A DNA stretch of 64,000 nucleotides from assembly GCF_001999245.1 (NCBI RefSeq), contig NZ_CP019630.1, positions 1,054,001 to 1,118,000 of the forward strand, given 5' to 3'. Source of the stretch: Roseibium algicola. GTDB taxonomy: Bacteria; Pseudomonadota; Alphaproteobacteria; Rhizobiales; Stappiaceae. Of the stretch, positions 44,302-53,500 are shown in pieces. The notes under the pieces are model-generated. The model did no database searches. It saw nothing but the letters and a program-made list of their open reading frames with translations, and was not told the origin of the DNA. Position 1 is the first letter of the stretch. Each line of letters starts with the position of its first letter. Position numbers and translations under genes: made by a program.

Positions 44302-45227
44302 GCCCCTGCCCCCTTCCGGATCGCGATGGAATAGAAATCGTCCGGTGTCAGCAGCAGGTCGACCGCAAAGCGCAAGCCGACAGCCAGGACCAGAAGCGCA
44401 AGCAGCAGACGCAATTGATCGCCGCGCAAGTTCTGGCCCATGCGAGCTCCGAACTGGGCTCCGATCACCCCGCCGACCATCAGCGTCATGGCCAGAACGA
44501 TGTCGACAGTCTTCGTGCCCATGGCATGGAACACGGTTGCAGCTGCCATTGTGAAAAGGATCTGGAACAGGGATGTGCCGATGACGATGCTGGTGGGCAC
44601 GCGCAGCAGGTAAATCAGCGCAGGCACCATCATGAAGCCGCCGCCGATCCCCAGGATCGTGCCGAGAAAGCCGATGATCGCGCCAAGGCCGACAACCGGG
44701 ATGATGCTCACATAAAGCTTGGAGCGCCGGAAACGGACCTTCAGCGGCAACCCGTGGATCCAGTTATGCTGACCGGGTTTGCGGGCTTTGGGCGCAACGC
44801 CGGACTTGCGCCGACGGATGGCACGGATGGATTCGAACAGCATCAGGCCGCCAATGGCGCCCAGGAACGTCACATAGGACAGCGAAATCACGACATCCAG
44901 CTGACCGATGGACTGAAGAACCTCAAACAATATGACGCCGATAAACGACCCTATGACACCGCCGCAGAGCAGGATTGTGCCAAGTTTCAGGTCGATGGCC
45001 TTTCGTCGCCAATAGGTGACGACGGCCGATGACGAAGAGGCAACCACCTGCGTGGTGACAGTGGCAACGGAAACCGCGGGCGGGATACCGGAGAAGATCA
45101 AAAGCGGTGTCAGCAGGAAGCCACCGCCGATACCGAACAGCCCCGACAGAAAACCCACGGCGCCGCCCATGCCGAATATCACGAAGATATTCACCGGAAT
45201 CTCGGCTATGGGCAGGTATAATTGCAC
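44298..45227 (-). CDS. TauE/SafE (TSUP) family permease
   Basis: 309-residue permease with about eight helices in two repeats: FLSGLFGIGGGFLLTPLLIF near the N-terminus and FLGTILGIGGGFMMVPALIY in the second half, the conserved TSUP glycine motifs. It probably exports sulfite, sulfonates or sulfur-containing anions. It is coupled by a 4-base overlap to the Alph_Pro_TM gene. Confidence 0.92.
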   Translation of the reverse strand: MQLYLPIAEIPVNIFVIFGMGGAVGFLSGLFGIGGGFLLTPLLIFSGIPPAVSVATVTTQVVASSSSAVVTYWRRKAIDLKLGTILLCGGVIGSFIGVILFEVLQSIGQLDVVISLSYVTFLGAIGGLMLFESIRAIRRRKSGVAPKARKPGQHNWIHGLPLKVRFRRSKLYVSIIPVVGLGAIIGFLGTILGIGGGFMMVPALIYLLRVPTSIVIGTSLFQILFTMAAATVFHAMGTKTVDIVLAMTLMVGGVIGAQFGARMGQNLRGDQLRLLLALLVLAVGLRFAVDLLLTPDDFYSIAIRKGAGA

Positions 45228-45647
45228 GGGATCAACCGGAAAACTGCAGAAATGACTGCGTAAAGATTACGATGAAATGGTTAAAGACCTGTAGAGTCCA
45301 GCATGTCAACCGGCCAGCAGGTCGGTTTGGTTCGGTTCGCCGATTTTAGACAAGTGTCAGGCGGAATTCGACCATTGCGTTGCGGATATATCCCGCGTTC
45401 CGATCTGTTTTTGAAACCACGCCCATCGTGCTTCACGTTCGAATATCTGACTGGATTCAGGCTCTGCCTTTTCCATCGGCAAATTGCCTGTAGCGCCGTT
45501 TCCGAAGAAAATTCCATTTCGTGTCGCCGTGAAAAAACAATGCGGGCCGCAATGTGAAAACACCCAGCCGGGCATCTGGCCTGGCTGGGTGCTTGTTTCA
45601 TCAGGTCGCCGTTTGTCGCGCCCACCCCGGATACACCAAGGGATGGT
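45228..45647. other. Intergenic region before the TauE/SafE gene
   Basis: About 420 bases between the PodJ-like gene end and the permease start. It contains the PodJ-like terminator at 45561-45591. An 84-codon open frame on the plus strand (45303-45557) has no family resemblance or ribosome site and is not called. Confidence 0.55.
45561..45591 (-). terminator. Terminator of the PodJ-like gene
   Basis: CACCCAGCC and GGCTGGGTG form a perfect 9-bp stem. On the minus strand it is followed by TTTTC and lies about 57 bases after the PodJ-like stop. Confidence 0.8.
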
Positions 45648-48600
45648 CTAGATCGCCTGGCTCTTCAACTCTTCCAGCAGACGGTTGTCGACTTCTCCGG
45701 TTTCCGGCATTCCGATGCTCCGCTGGAAGGCGCGGATCGCGCTGCGGGTGCGCGGACCCATCTGGCCGTCCGGGGTACCGGTGTCAAAACCGAGGTAGTT
45801 GAGCTTGTCCTGGGCTTCCTTGACCATGGCCGTGTTGTCGGGCGCCTGGATCGACACCTTTTCCGCCGGCAATGTGGCGCTGTCCACCCAACCCGGCTCC
45901 ATCGTCACCTTGTTGGCCGCCGCGTTCGGCGTCTTCAGCTTGAAGTTTTCAACCGCGAGCCGGGCATTGGCCAGGGTTTCCTGGTCCATCATGTTGGCGA
46001 CATCGTCGCGGCGCTTGGCTGCTTCCGGATCGCCCTGATCGGCCGCTATCGCGAACCATTTGTAGCTGGCTACCAGGTCCTTATCGACGCCTATGCCTCC
46101 GGCATAGAGGATGCCCAGGTTGAACAGGCTGTCCTTGACGCCGAAATTGGCGGCTTCTTCGAACCACTTGGCAGCAGCTGCATAGTCGGGCTGTTCACCA
46201 CCTCCCTCAGCATAAAGAACCGCGAGGTTATGCATGGCCTTCGCATTACCGGCTTCGGCCGCCTTGGAATACCAGGCCTTTGCCTTCGGCAGGTCCTTGT
46301 CGACACCACGGCCTTTTTCGTAGAGGCTTGCGAGCCTGTACTGGGCAGGCGCGAGACCCTTGTCGGCCGCTTTCTGATACCAGACTGCTGCCTTGGACAG
46401 ATCCGCCGATACACCGCTGCCTTCGGTGAATTTCACACCCACCAGGAATTCTGCAGCCGCATTGCCACTGGCAGCAGCGCTACGCAGCGCCATCGGGCCA
46501 ACGCCTTCCGGCGGCAGGTTTGCAAGGAGGCTTGCCGGGGCGCCGGCTTCGCTTGCCGGTTGGAACCCGGACACAGTGCTTTCACCTGCTTCGCCGAAGC
46601 TGCTTGCAATGCCTGCGGGCGGCGTGAACGCCAGTTCGGTTTCAGGGGCAAGCGGACCGGACGCGGACGCAGCCTCAACATTGTTGCTTTCGGTGACCGG
46701 TGTCGTTTGCGGCGGCGCGGACTGCGCTGATGCAACAGCCGGGGCCTGTTCTGACATCGTGTCGGCTGTCTCGTCCGGCATCGCGCTGACAGCCCCGGAT
46801 TCTGCGCCTTCGGCCGCAGATCCGACGCCGCGGCTTTCTGCCAGAGCGACCTCGCTAGTAACCTCAACGTCCGGCTGCACGTCGGCTTGTACCGGAGCAG
46901 CGTCTGCCATTTCCGGCGCAGGAACCGCTTCAACGGTTTCCGGCGCGTTCGCGGCAAGCTGATCGACCTCTTCCGGGCCACCGGTTGCCAGGCGGAACAC
47001 CTGAAGTGTTCCGATCAACAGGACAACGGCGGCAGCTGTATAGAGAATGGCCCGACGACGGCCGCTGGAGGCCTGCGTAGCTTCCGGCGCCGGGCGATCA
47101 CCCGGCAGAACGGCAGAATCCTGGGTTTCAAACGCCTGATCGGCAACGTCCTCAGCATTCAGCTCCAGATCTCCGACCGGTTCGGCCTTGTCTTCCTTTG
47201 CAGCGGACTTGTCGCGCTTGAGAACGTTGCGCAGCCAGCCGACACGGGCCTTGCCGCGTTCCTCGTCGGCAGCTTCAGGTTCTTCCGTTACCTTCTGCCG
47301 CTTTTCCAGCTGGGCAGCTTCCGCGGAAGCTGCCTGTGCTGCACGGCGGGCAGCTGCGATGAAGTCTGCCTTGCGATCACGGGTCCGGTCATCGGCTCGC
47401 GGTGCCTGCGATGCATCAGCGGGCTGCTGCTCGCCTTCCGTCTTCCTGGCCTGTGGGGCCTTGGAGAACAACGGGGCCGGTTCATCAACCTTGATCGGGG
47501 AGAAGCTGGAGGCCGGCGTTTCACCGAAGTGGTCGGCACGTTCCAGGTTGTCCAGGCGCTCGGTCAGCGAGCCCAGCACGGACTTGACCCCGTCAAAAGT
47601 GTTCCGCGTCCGTTCGTCAGTACCTTCAGCAGCGTCAAGCAACCGCTTCAGATCGGACTGAAGCTCCGTGATGGCCTGATCGTACTGGCCGTTTCTCGGT
47701 GCCGGTGCGCTTTCGATCGCTTCCCTTGCCGCTTCGCGGGCGATGCCCACAACGTCTGAGCGGGTTTTTTCCAGGCCCTTCTCGATCCGCTCCAGGAACG
47801 GCGAGAACTGCTCCATGCTGAACGCCTGAGTGGACGTGCTTTCGATCTGTTCCGCGAGCGCGGCAACCTTGGCTCCAAGCTGTTCGAAGCGGCTGTCGTC
47901 GGTAACTTCGGCACCCTTCGACACGATCTGTGCCAGATCGGCAATCCGCTGTTCGAGCGCTTCTGTCGATGCCGGTGCCGACACGCTGGCACGCATGGAT
48001 CCGATCTCCGCGCGCAGCTTGTCGAGGTCCGATGTCGTGACCGTGTCTTTCGGCTGATCCAGACGAGCAGTCAGATCGTTCAACCGCTCCTGAAGCTGGG
48101 CCATGAACTTGGTGTCCGGCGCATTGCCGCCGGACCGCATCGCGGCTGCATCCAGAACCGGCACCGGGCGCGCAGATTTCTTTTCGATCGCGTCGATCTT
48201 GCCGGAGATCGTTTCCAGACGCTGTTCCAGCGCTGCAAAGGCGCCCGTGTCGGTCGACGGAAGCGGACCTGCTTGCTCCATCCTCTCGAGACGGTCAACG
48301 ATTTCGTCGAGGCGCCGGTCAACCTGACCCAGATGCTGAGTGTCCACCGGAGCTGCACGGTCGTCGGCCATCATGCCGACGATGTCTTCCAGGCGGCCCT
48401 GCAGCCTGGAGATCGTTTCCGGCTCGGGCATGCGTTGTTCCATGGCGGACAGACGGCTGTCCAGGCCGCGCTGTTCCCGTGCCAGGACTTCCAGATCGTC
48501 GAGGCGGCCGGACACGAATTTCATCCGGTCATCGATACCCTCGACAAGACCCTTGATATCGATCTGTTCGACAAAGCCGCGCACTTCACGCAGTTCCGCG

Positions 48601-49718
48601 CGAAGCGGTTCGATATCGGCATGGCCCTTGCGCTGCAGGAGCTCTTCCATACGTTCGGCAATGCTGACGACCCGGTCTTCCAGCACCATCATGTGCTCGG
48701 ACCGCGGCAGGGCGGCGAAGGCGTCCTCGATTTCGTTGAGGCGCGCGGTCACACCGCGCAGGACGCGGGGATCCACAGACGCACGGGACAATTCATCAAG
48801 GCGCTGCAGGATATGGGCATATCCGTGCTCCAGGGTCTGGAGTGCCCCTTCCACGTTCGTGCGGCCGACCATGTCCTTCAGGTCGGCGACTTCCTTGCGG
48901 ATCTCGCGGGCAAGCTGGTCGTTCTTCTTGTCTGCACGCAGACGCTCGACCATGTCGGACAGGCGACGCAGTTCCGCATTCTGCCGGCTCACGGTTTCGT
49001 TGGTGCCACGCGACAGGCCGCCAAGTGCCTCGCGCAGCGAACCAAGCTCATCGCGAACCTGATTGAAGGCCTGTTCCTGCGGCGCTCTCAATGCGTCGAT
49101 GCGGCGGCCAAGGTCCTTGTAGATATGCATGGACGCTTCGCTTCTGGAGCGTACGTCCCGGTCGCGCTGGCGAGAGGGCTGCGGTGCATAGTGCGCTTCG
49201 TAGGCATCGTCCTCGTCATAATAGGGTTCGTCAGCCGGCAGATTGTCGATGGCATAGCTCCCCGGGCGAGGACGTGGCTTCGGCGCCGGCCGAAGCGGCT
49301 CATCCCGGTAGTCCGCGCGATGCTCCTGACGATAGTCTTCCCGCGGGTCCGGGCTCGCAAGCCCCTGCACCTGTTCGTCCAATCGGTCGAGCGCGCCCAT
49401 GACTTCATCAATGCCCGGCTCGCGGCGAGACACCCTGCGGCGCGGCGCAGACTGGTGAGGCTCCGGCCGACGCACTTCGGGCCGGCGTGGTTCCGCCTGG
49501 TCGGCCAGAAGCCGGTCCAGCTCGTCGGCCACGGCGTCGAGATCCTCGTCACGTTCCTCGGAGGGATAACGGTCATTTTTGCCAAGCGCCGTTGCAGTGC
49601 GCGTCAACCGTTCTATGCGGTTTCGCGCCGGCTCGCGGCGTGGTGCATCGTAAAAGTCGTCGCCTTCATACGCATCACGGCCGCGGCGTCCTGCCTCGTT
49701 TTTCTTCCAAGCCGGCAT
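45648..49718 (-). CDS. PodJ-like polar localisation factor with Sel1 repeats and peptidoglycan-binding domain
   Basis: 1356 residues. The N-terminus (1-200) is charged and disordered, rich in Arg, Asp, Glu and Pro. A long coiled-coil part (about 205-780) follows. A single helix near 885-905 (AILYTAAAVVLLIGTLQVF) puts the rest in the periplasm. Four Sel1-like repeats (about 1083-1245; e.g. AAVWYQKAADKG, AKAWYSKAAEAG) precede a peptidoglycan-binding domain (about 1295-1353; LNYLGFDTGTPDGQMGPRTRSAI). The layout matches alphaproteobacterial PodJ, an organiser of the new pole. It stands alone, divergent from a MerR gene. Confidence 0.85.
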   Translation of the reverse strand: MPAWKKNEAGRRGRDAYEGDDFYDAPRREPARNRIERLTRTATALGKNDRYPSEERDEDLDAVADELDRLLADQAEPRRPEVRRPEPHQSAPRRRVSRREPGIDEVMGALDRLDEQVQGLASPDPREDYRQEHRADYRDEPLRPAPKPRPRPGSYAIDNLPADEPYYDEDDAYEAHYAPQPSRQRDRDVRSRSEASMHIYKDLGRRIDALRAPQEQAFNQVRDELGSLREALGGLSRGTNETVSRQNAELRRLSDMVERLRADKKNDQLAREIRKEVADLKDMVGRTNVEGALQTLEHGYAHILQRLDELSRASVDPRVLRGVTARLNEIEDAFAALPRSEHMMVLEDRVVSIAERMEELLQRKGHADIEPLRAELREVRGFVEQIDIKGLVEGIDDRMKFVSGRLDDLEVLAREQRGLDSRLSAMEQRMPEPETISRLQGRLEDIVGMMADDRAAPVDTQHLGQVDRRLDEIVDRLERMEQAGPLPSTDTGAFAALEQRLETISGKIDAIEKKSARPVPVLDAAAMRSGGNAPDTKFMAQLQERLNDLTARLDQPKDTVTTSDLDKLRAEIGSMRASVSAPASTEALEQRIADLAQIVSKGAEVTDDSRFEQLGAKVAALAEQIESTSTQAFSMEQFSPFLERIEKGLEKTRSDVVGIAREAAREAIESAPAPRNGQYDQAITELQSDLKRLLDAAEGTDERTRNTFDGVKSVLGSLTERLDNLERADHFGETPASSFSPIKVDEPAPLFSKAPQARKTEGEQQPADASQAPRADDRTRDRKADFIAAARRAAQAASAEAAQLEKRQKVTEEPEAADEERGKARVGWLRNVLKRDKSAAKEDKAEPVGDLELNAEDVADQAFETQDSAVLPGDRPAPEATQASSGRRRAILYTAAAVVLLIGTLQVFRLATGGPEEVDQLAANAPETVEAVPAPEMADAAPVQADVQPDVEVTSEVALAESRGVGSAAEGAESGAVSAMPDETADTMSEQAPAVASAQSAPPQTTPVTESNNVEAASASGPLAPETELAFTPPAGIASSFGEAGESTVSGFQPASEAGAPASLLANLPPEGVGPMALRSAAASGNAAAEFLVGVKFTEGSGVSADLSKAAVWYQKAADKGLAPAQYRLASLYEKGRGVDKDLPKAKAWYSKAAEAGNAKAMHNLAVLYAEGGGEQPDYAAAAKWFEEAANFGVKDSLFNLGILYAGGIGVDKDLVASYKWFAIAADQGDPEAAKRRDDVANMMDQETLANARLAVENFKLKTPNAAANKVTMEPGWVDSATLPAEKVSIQAPDNTAMVKEAQDKLNYLGFDTGTPDGQMGPRTRSAIRAFQRSIGMPETGEVDNRLLEELKSQAI

Positions 49719-50140
49719 CTCTTGACCCTGGGCTGACGGTCATTCAGACCGCTGATGAAACAGGCTGCGCCATGATTCCGTCGAGGACGGGACAGGCACA
49801 GCGTTTTGAAAGACTTTGTCGTTTTAGGGTAAACAGGCCGTTAATTGGCCTTGCTAAATGCGAAAACAGACCGTTTTCGAATGAAAATCCGATGTTCACG
49901 CGATCAGGGTGACGCGAATCGGCAAACGCTGCGTTAACGAATTTTTCCCCTGCGACCTTCCGTGACTGGACCTTAACGCAAACGTAAGCTAAACAGTGCG
50001 CAAGAAACCGGCTGAGCCACTGTGCACACAACCGCATCGCCTGAGAACGCACTGGAGATCATGTCTTCGGAGCGGGTTTCGAAAACTGCAAAACATCAAC
50101 GATGAGCCGGACAACGGCTGAAAAACGAGAACAAACTGCT
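49719..50140. other. Divergent region between PodJ-like and MerR genes
   Basis: About 420 bases without a supported gene. It contains an inverted repeat at 49972-49988, a probable MerR site. The plus-strand frame of the MerR gene is open from an ATG at 50102, but no ribosome site precedes that codon. Confidence 0.55.
49972..49988. promoter_or_regulatory. Candidate autoregulatory site of the MerR gene
   Basis: CTTAACGCAAACGTAAG is an imperfect inverted repeat that shares the AAACGTAAG half with the operator candidate at 50880-50895. It is about 150 bases upstream of the MerR start. Confidence 0.4.
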
Positions 50141-50602
50141 ATGAGCGAAGCGCTTTCGATCCTCAATGAAGACGATCTTGTGGACGTTGTGTCCGCAAAC
50201 GACGACAGCACAAAGAAAACCCAGTTCACAATCGGCGACCTGGCGAAAGAATTCGACTGCACCCTGCGCACGCTGCGCTTTTACGAAGACAAGGGGTTGC
50301 TCAACCCCAAGCGCGACGGCCTGAACCGCGTCTATAACCGCCGCGACCGTGCCCGCCTGAAACTGGTACTGATGGGCAAACGCGTTGGCTTCTCCCTGTC
50401 CGAGATCCGCGACATGCTCGACCTTTACGACCTGCGCGACGGTCAGGTGACCCAGCTCCGCGTCGCCCTGTCCAAGTTCAACGAGCAGATCGCCGTTCTG
50501 GAAGATCAGCGCAAGGACATCGAACAGGCCATCGAGGAACTGTCGCGCACTGTCGAGATCGTTTCCGGCATGCTGAAGCACAAGGAAGCGGAAGAGGCAT
50601 AA
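50141..50602 (+). CDS. MerR-family regulator of the beta-oxidation cluster
   Basis: 153-residue MerR protein: a disordered acidic start, then a winged helix-turn-helix (FTIGDLAKEFDCTLRTLRFYEDKGLLNPKR) and a C-terminal coiled coil (about 115-150) for dimerisation. No metal-binding cysteines are present, as in LiuR/PsrA-type regulators of acyl-CoA degradation rather than metal sensors. ATG 50141 is preferred; ATG 50102 would add 13 residues. It precedes the acyl-CoA dehydrogenase gene on the same strand but is separated from it by a strong terminator and a new promoter. Confidence 0.88.
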   Translation: MSEALSILNEDDLVDVVSANDDSTKKTQFTIGDLAKEFDCTLRTLRFYEDKGLLNPKRDGLNRVYNRRDRARLKLVLMGKRVGFSLSEIRDMLDLYDLRDGQVTQLRVALSKFNEQIAVLEDQRKDIEQAIEELSRTVEIVSGMLKHKEAEEA

Positions 50603-50631
50603 GTCCCTTTCCTTTCGACCTCAGAGTTTTG

Positions 50632-50664
50632 AAACCGCTGGCGGCAACGCCAGCGGTTTTTGTT
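50632..50664 (+). terminator. Terminator of the MerR gene
   Basis: AAACCGCTGGCG and CGCCAGCGGTTT form a perfect 12-bp stem with a GCAA tetraloop, followed by TTGTTTG. It lies 30 bases after the MerR stop. Confidence 0.92.
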
Positions 50665-50838
50665 TGTGCGTCCGCCAACTTGCAATTTTTGCGAGAATTG
50701 ACGCCTTTTTCCAAAAACTGTGAAATTCCCCAAAAACGACACCTCGCAACACGATTTCGCGCACGGGACCTTCGGAAATCATTCCCATCAGCATGTTTTA
50801 GGCGTATTTTTTTGACAACCCTTCCGTTGGGACACCAC

Positions 50839-50867
50839 TTGCCGGGCAATAACAACACGCGTATATA
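50839..50867 (+). promoter_or_regulatory. Promoter candidate of the beta-oxidation operon
   Basis: TTGCCG and TATATA separated by 17 bases, a reasonable sigma-70 promoter. Initiation would fall near 50874, just before the inverted repeat at 50880. Confidence 0.5.
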
Positions 50868-50879
50868 GGCCTCAAGGTG

Positions 50880-50895
50880 ACGTTTACGGAAACGT
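50880..50895. promoter_or_regulatory. Candidate MerR operator of the beta-oxidation operon
   Basis: ACGTTT-ACGG-AAACGT is a perfect inverted repeat, extended by TAAGG on the right. It resembles LiuR-type sites (ACGTTTACGT-like). Lying just downstream of the promoter it would act by repression. It is 39 bases before the acyl-CoA dehydrogenase ATG. Confidence 0.5.
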
Positions 50896-50933
50896 AAGGT
50901 CGAGACATAAACGGCAGATCTGGGAGGATTTCC

Positions 50934-52730
50934 ATGCCGAGCTATACCGCTCCCGTCGATGACACGCTTTTCCTGTTGAAGGACGTGTTCGGCTATGACC
51001 GATATTCCAACCTGCCAGGTTTTTCCGATGCACCTCTCGACCTTGTGGAAGCGATTTTGCGCGAGGGTGGCAAGTTCGCGGAAGAAGTTCTCCAGCCGTT
51101 GAACCAGACCGGAGACAGCGAAGGCTGCACGCGCAACGACGACGGCACGGTCACGACCCCAAAAGGCTTTCTGAAAGCCTACAAGGCGTTTTGCGAAAAC
51201 GGCTGGGGCACCTTGTCGGCGGACGCGAATTACGGCGGACAGGGCCTGCCACATACTCTGACCACCGTCTTCAATGAATTTGCCTCTTCGGCAAACATGG
51301 CCTTTTCCATGTACCCGGGTCTGACCGCAGGGGCCGTTGCGGCCCTGACGATCCACGGCACGGATGATCAGAAGCAGACATACCTTCCCAACATGATCGC
51401 CGGAACCTGGACCGGCACCATGAACCTGACCGAACCGCACTGCGGAACGGATCTCGGCCTCATCCGCACCAAGGCGGTGCCGCAAGCCGACGGCTCCTAC
51501 AAGATTACCGGTACCAAGATCTTTATCTCAGCCGGTCAGCACGACATGGCGGAAAACATCATCCACCTGGTGCTGGCCCGCATCGAGGGCGCCCCGGAAG
51601 GCACCAAGGGCATTTCGCTGTTTGTCGTGCCCCGCAACGCGATCGGCGACGATGGCTCGGTGGGAGACAACAATGGCGTTTCCTGCGGCTCGATCGAGCA
51701 CAAGATGGGCATTCACGGCAACGCCACCTGCGTGATGAACTACGACGATGCCACCGGCTGGCTGGTTGGCGAAGAGAACAAGGGACTGCGCGCCATGTTC
51801 ACCATGATGAACGAGGCCCGCCTCGGCGTTGCGGTTCAGGGGCTCTCCCAGTCGGAGGTCGCCTATCAGAATGCCGTCATCTACGCCAAGGATCGCATCC
51901 AGGGCCGCGCCCTCACCGGACCGAAAAACCCGGACAAGCCCGCCGACCCGATCATCGTGCATCCGGACGTACGCCGCACCCTGATGCAAATCCGCTCGTT
52001 CAACGAGGCCGCCCGTGCTCTCGTCATCTGGACCGCGCTTCATGGCGATGTCTCGCACAGGTCCGACGACGAAAAGTCCAAGCAGTTCTCCGACGACATG
52101 ATGGGGCTGATGACACCTGTGCTCAAAGGCGTTCTGACCGACACCGGATTTGCAAATGCGGTCAATGCCCAGCAGCTTTACGGTGGCCATGGCTACATCA
52201 GCGAGTGGGGCATGGAGCAGTTCGTCCGCGATGCCCGTATTGCCATGATCTACGAAGGCGCCAACGGCATCCAGGCACTGGACCTCGTCGGCCGCAAGCT
52301 GCCCGCGAACGGCGGTCGGGCAGTCATGAGCTTCTTCAACGAGGTCAATACCTTCCTGAAGGAGAACAAGGACAACGAAGCCCTTGCCGCCTTCACCGGG
52401 CCATTGAAGAAGGGCATGGACGATCTTCAGGCCGCGACCATGTGGTTCATGAACAACGCCATGAAGAACCCGGACAACGCCGGCGCCGGCTCCGTCGACT
52501 ACATGCACCTCTTCGGGCTTGTTGCCCTTGGCTACATGTGGGCGAAGATCGCAAAGGCCATTCAGGAAAAGGTCGCGGAAGGTGCAGGCGACAAGGCCGA
52601 ATGGCTGGAAACCAAGCTGACCTTCGGGCGTTTCTTCATGGAACGCACGTTGCCGGAAACGGGCGCGCATCTTGCCCGAATCTCGTCCGGGTCCGAAACC
52701 ATGATGTCGGTTGCCGCGGACGCTTTTTAA
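50934..52730 (+). CDS. Acyl-CoA dehydrogenase, DmdC/FadE-like
   Basis: 598-residue FAD enzyme of the long acyl-CoA dehydrogenase type with an extra C-terminal domain, as in 3-methylmercaptopropionyl-CoA dehydrogenase (DmdC). Signatures: MNLTEPHCGTDLGL for FAD and substrate binding, ARLGVAVQGL, QLYGGHGYISEWGMEQ and the catalytic-base segment MIYEGANGIQALDL. It oxidises acyl-CoA to enoyl-CoA; chain length is unclear, and DMSP-derived substrates are possible. GGGAGGATTTCC precedes the ATG. It opens a plus-strand operon that continues to the FadB-like gene. Confidence 0.92.
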   Translation: MPSYTAPVDDTLFLLKDVFGYDRYSNLPGFSDAPLDLVEAILREGGKFAEEVLQPLNQTGDSEGCTRNDDGTVTTPKGFLKAYKAFCENGWGTLSADANYGGQGLPHTLTTVFNEFASSANMAFSMYPGLTAGAVAALTIHGTDDQKQTYLPNMIAGTWTGTMNLTEPHCGTDLGLIRTKAVPQADGSYKITGTKIFISAGQHDMAENIIHLVLARIEGAPEGTKGISLFVVPRNAIGDDGSVGDNNGVSCGSIEHKMGIHGNATCVMNYDDATGWLVGEENKGLRAMFTMMNEARLGVAVQGLSQSEVAYQNAVIYAKDRIQGRALTGPKNPDKPADPIIVHPDVRRTLMQIRSFNEAARALVIWTALHGDVSHRSDDEKSKQFSDDMMGLMTPVLKGVLTDTGFANAVNAQQLYGGHGYISEWGMEQFVRDARIAMIYEGANGIQALDLVGRKLPANGGRAVMSFFNEVNTFLKENKDNEALAAFTGPLKKGMDDLQAATMWFMNNAMKNPDNAGAGSVDYMHLFGLVALGYMWAKIAKAIQEKVAEGAGDKAEWLETKLTFGRFFMERTLPETGAHLARISSGSETMMSVAADAF

Positions 52731-52737
52731 AGCGTCC
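52718..52737 (+). other. Hairpin overlapping the acyl-CoA dehydrogenase stop codon
   Basis: GGACGCTTT-TT-AAAGCGTCC, a perfect 9-bp inverted repeat that contains the TAA stop. There is no T-run after it. It could protect or process the transcript between the dehydrogenase and GST genes. Confidence 0.5.
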
Positions 52738-52834
52738 GGGGACCAGCTCGCTGATGGCGGAAATTTGAGCCCGCAAATCGAAACCGGCGGCTATAGTCGC
52801 GTTCCAATTTGATTTGCGAGGGGAATTTCAAGTT

Positions 52835-53473
52835 ATGGCTGAATACGTTCTTCACTGCATGGCCCAGTCGGGACACTCCTACAAGGTGGCCCTGATGCTG
52901 GAGCTGTGCGGCGCCGACTGGAAGCCGGAGTGGGTCGACTTCTTCAACGGGGCCACCCGAACCGAAGAATTCCGGGACACGCTGAACGAGATGGGTGAAG
53001 TGCCGGTGCTTGTGCATGGTGACGACATCCTGACCCAGTCCGCCGTCATCATGGACGACCTGTCCGAGAAGTTCGGCGCCTTTGGCTGGGAAAACGATGA
53101 AGAGCGGCGGGAAATCCTGCGCTGGACGATTTTCGACAACCAGAAGGTTTCCGGCTTGCTCGGCCCGCTGCGCTTCCTGCGCACGCTGATGAAGACCGGC
53201 GAGACGGACGTGGTCAAATGGCTCGACGGGCGGTCGAAATCCGCCCTCGCCATCCTGGACAAGCATTTCGCGAAGAATGACTTCGCCATCGGCAAGAAGC
53301 CGACAAGCGCGGATTTCTCGCTGTGCAGCTACCTCTTTTACGAAGGTGAGCTCGGGATTGATCTCGAGGCTTATCCGAATGTCACCAAGTGGCTGGGGCG
53401 GATCAAGGCTCTGCCCGGCTGGAAACATCCTTACGACCTCATGCCCGGCCATCCCTTGCCGGATAAGACCTGA
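52835..53473 (+). CDS. Glutathione S-transferase family protein in the beta-oxidation cluster
   Basis: 212-residue GST: a thioredoxin-like domain (HCMAQSGHSYKVALMLELCG, cis-Pro in EVPVLVHGD, QSAVIMDDL) and a helical C-terminal domain with TSADFSLCSYLFY. ATG 52835 has GAGGGG upstream at a fitting distance; the frame is open from an ATG at 52814. It lies about 100 bases after the dehydrogenase gene and 28 bases before the thiolase gene. It may protect against reactive enoyl or aldehyde products, but this is inferred only from position. Confidence 0.88.
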   Translation: MAEYVLHCMAQSGHSYKVALMLELCGADWKPEWVDFFNGATRTEEFRDTLNEMGEVPVLVHGDDILTQSAVIMDDLSEKFGAFGWENDEERREILRWTIFDNQKVSGLLGPLRFLRTLMKTGETDVVKWLDGRSKSALAILDKHFAKNDFAIGKKPTSADFSLCSYLFYEGELGIDLEAYPNVTKWLGRIKALPGWKHPYDLMPGHPLPDKT

Positions 53474-53500
53474 GGCCAATCCGATCTAGAGGAGGATCTG

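Larger units (their letters stand above)
50603..50933 (+). other. Intergenic region MerR / acyl-CoA dehydrogenase
   Basis: About 330 bases holding the MerR terminator (50632-50664), the promoter candidate (50839-50867) and operator candidate (50880-50895) of the beta-oxidation operon. The stretch between about 50670 and 50830 shows nothing further I can support. Confidence 0.6.

Noticed and set aside
45303..45557. 84-codon frame in the gap before the TauE/SafE gene
   Set aside because: No family resemblance, no clear ribosome site, runs towards a terminator of the opposite gene.
48273..49736. 487-codon open frame opposite the PodJ-like gene
   Set aside because: Shadow frame of a GC-rich coiled-coil gene; composition untypical of a real protein.
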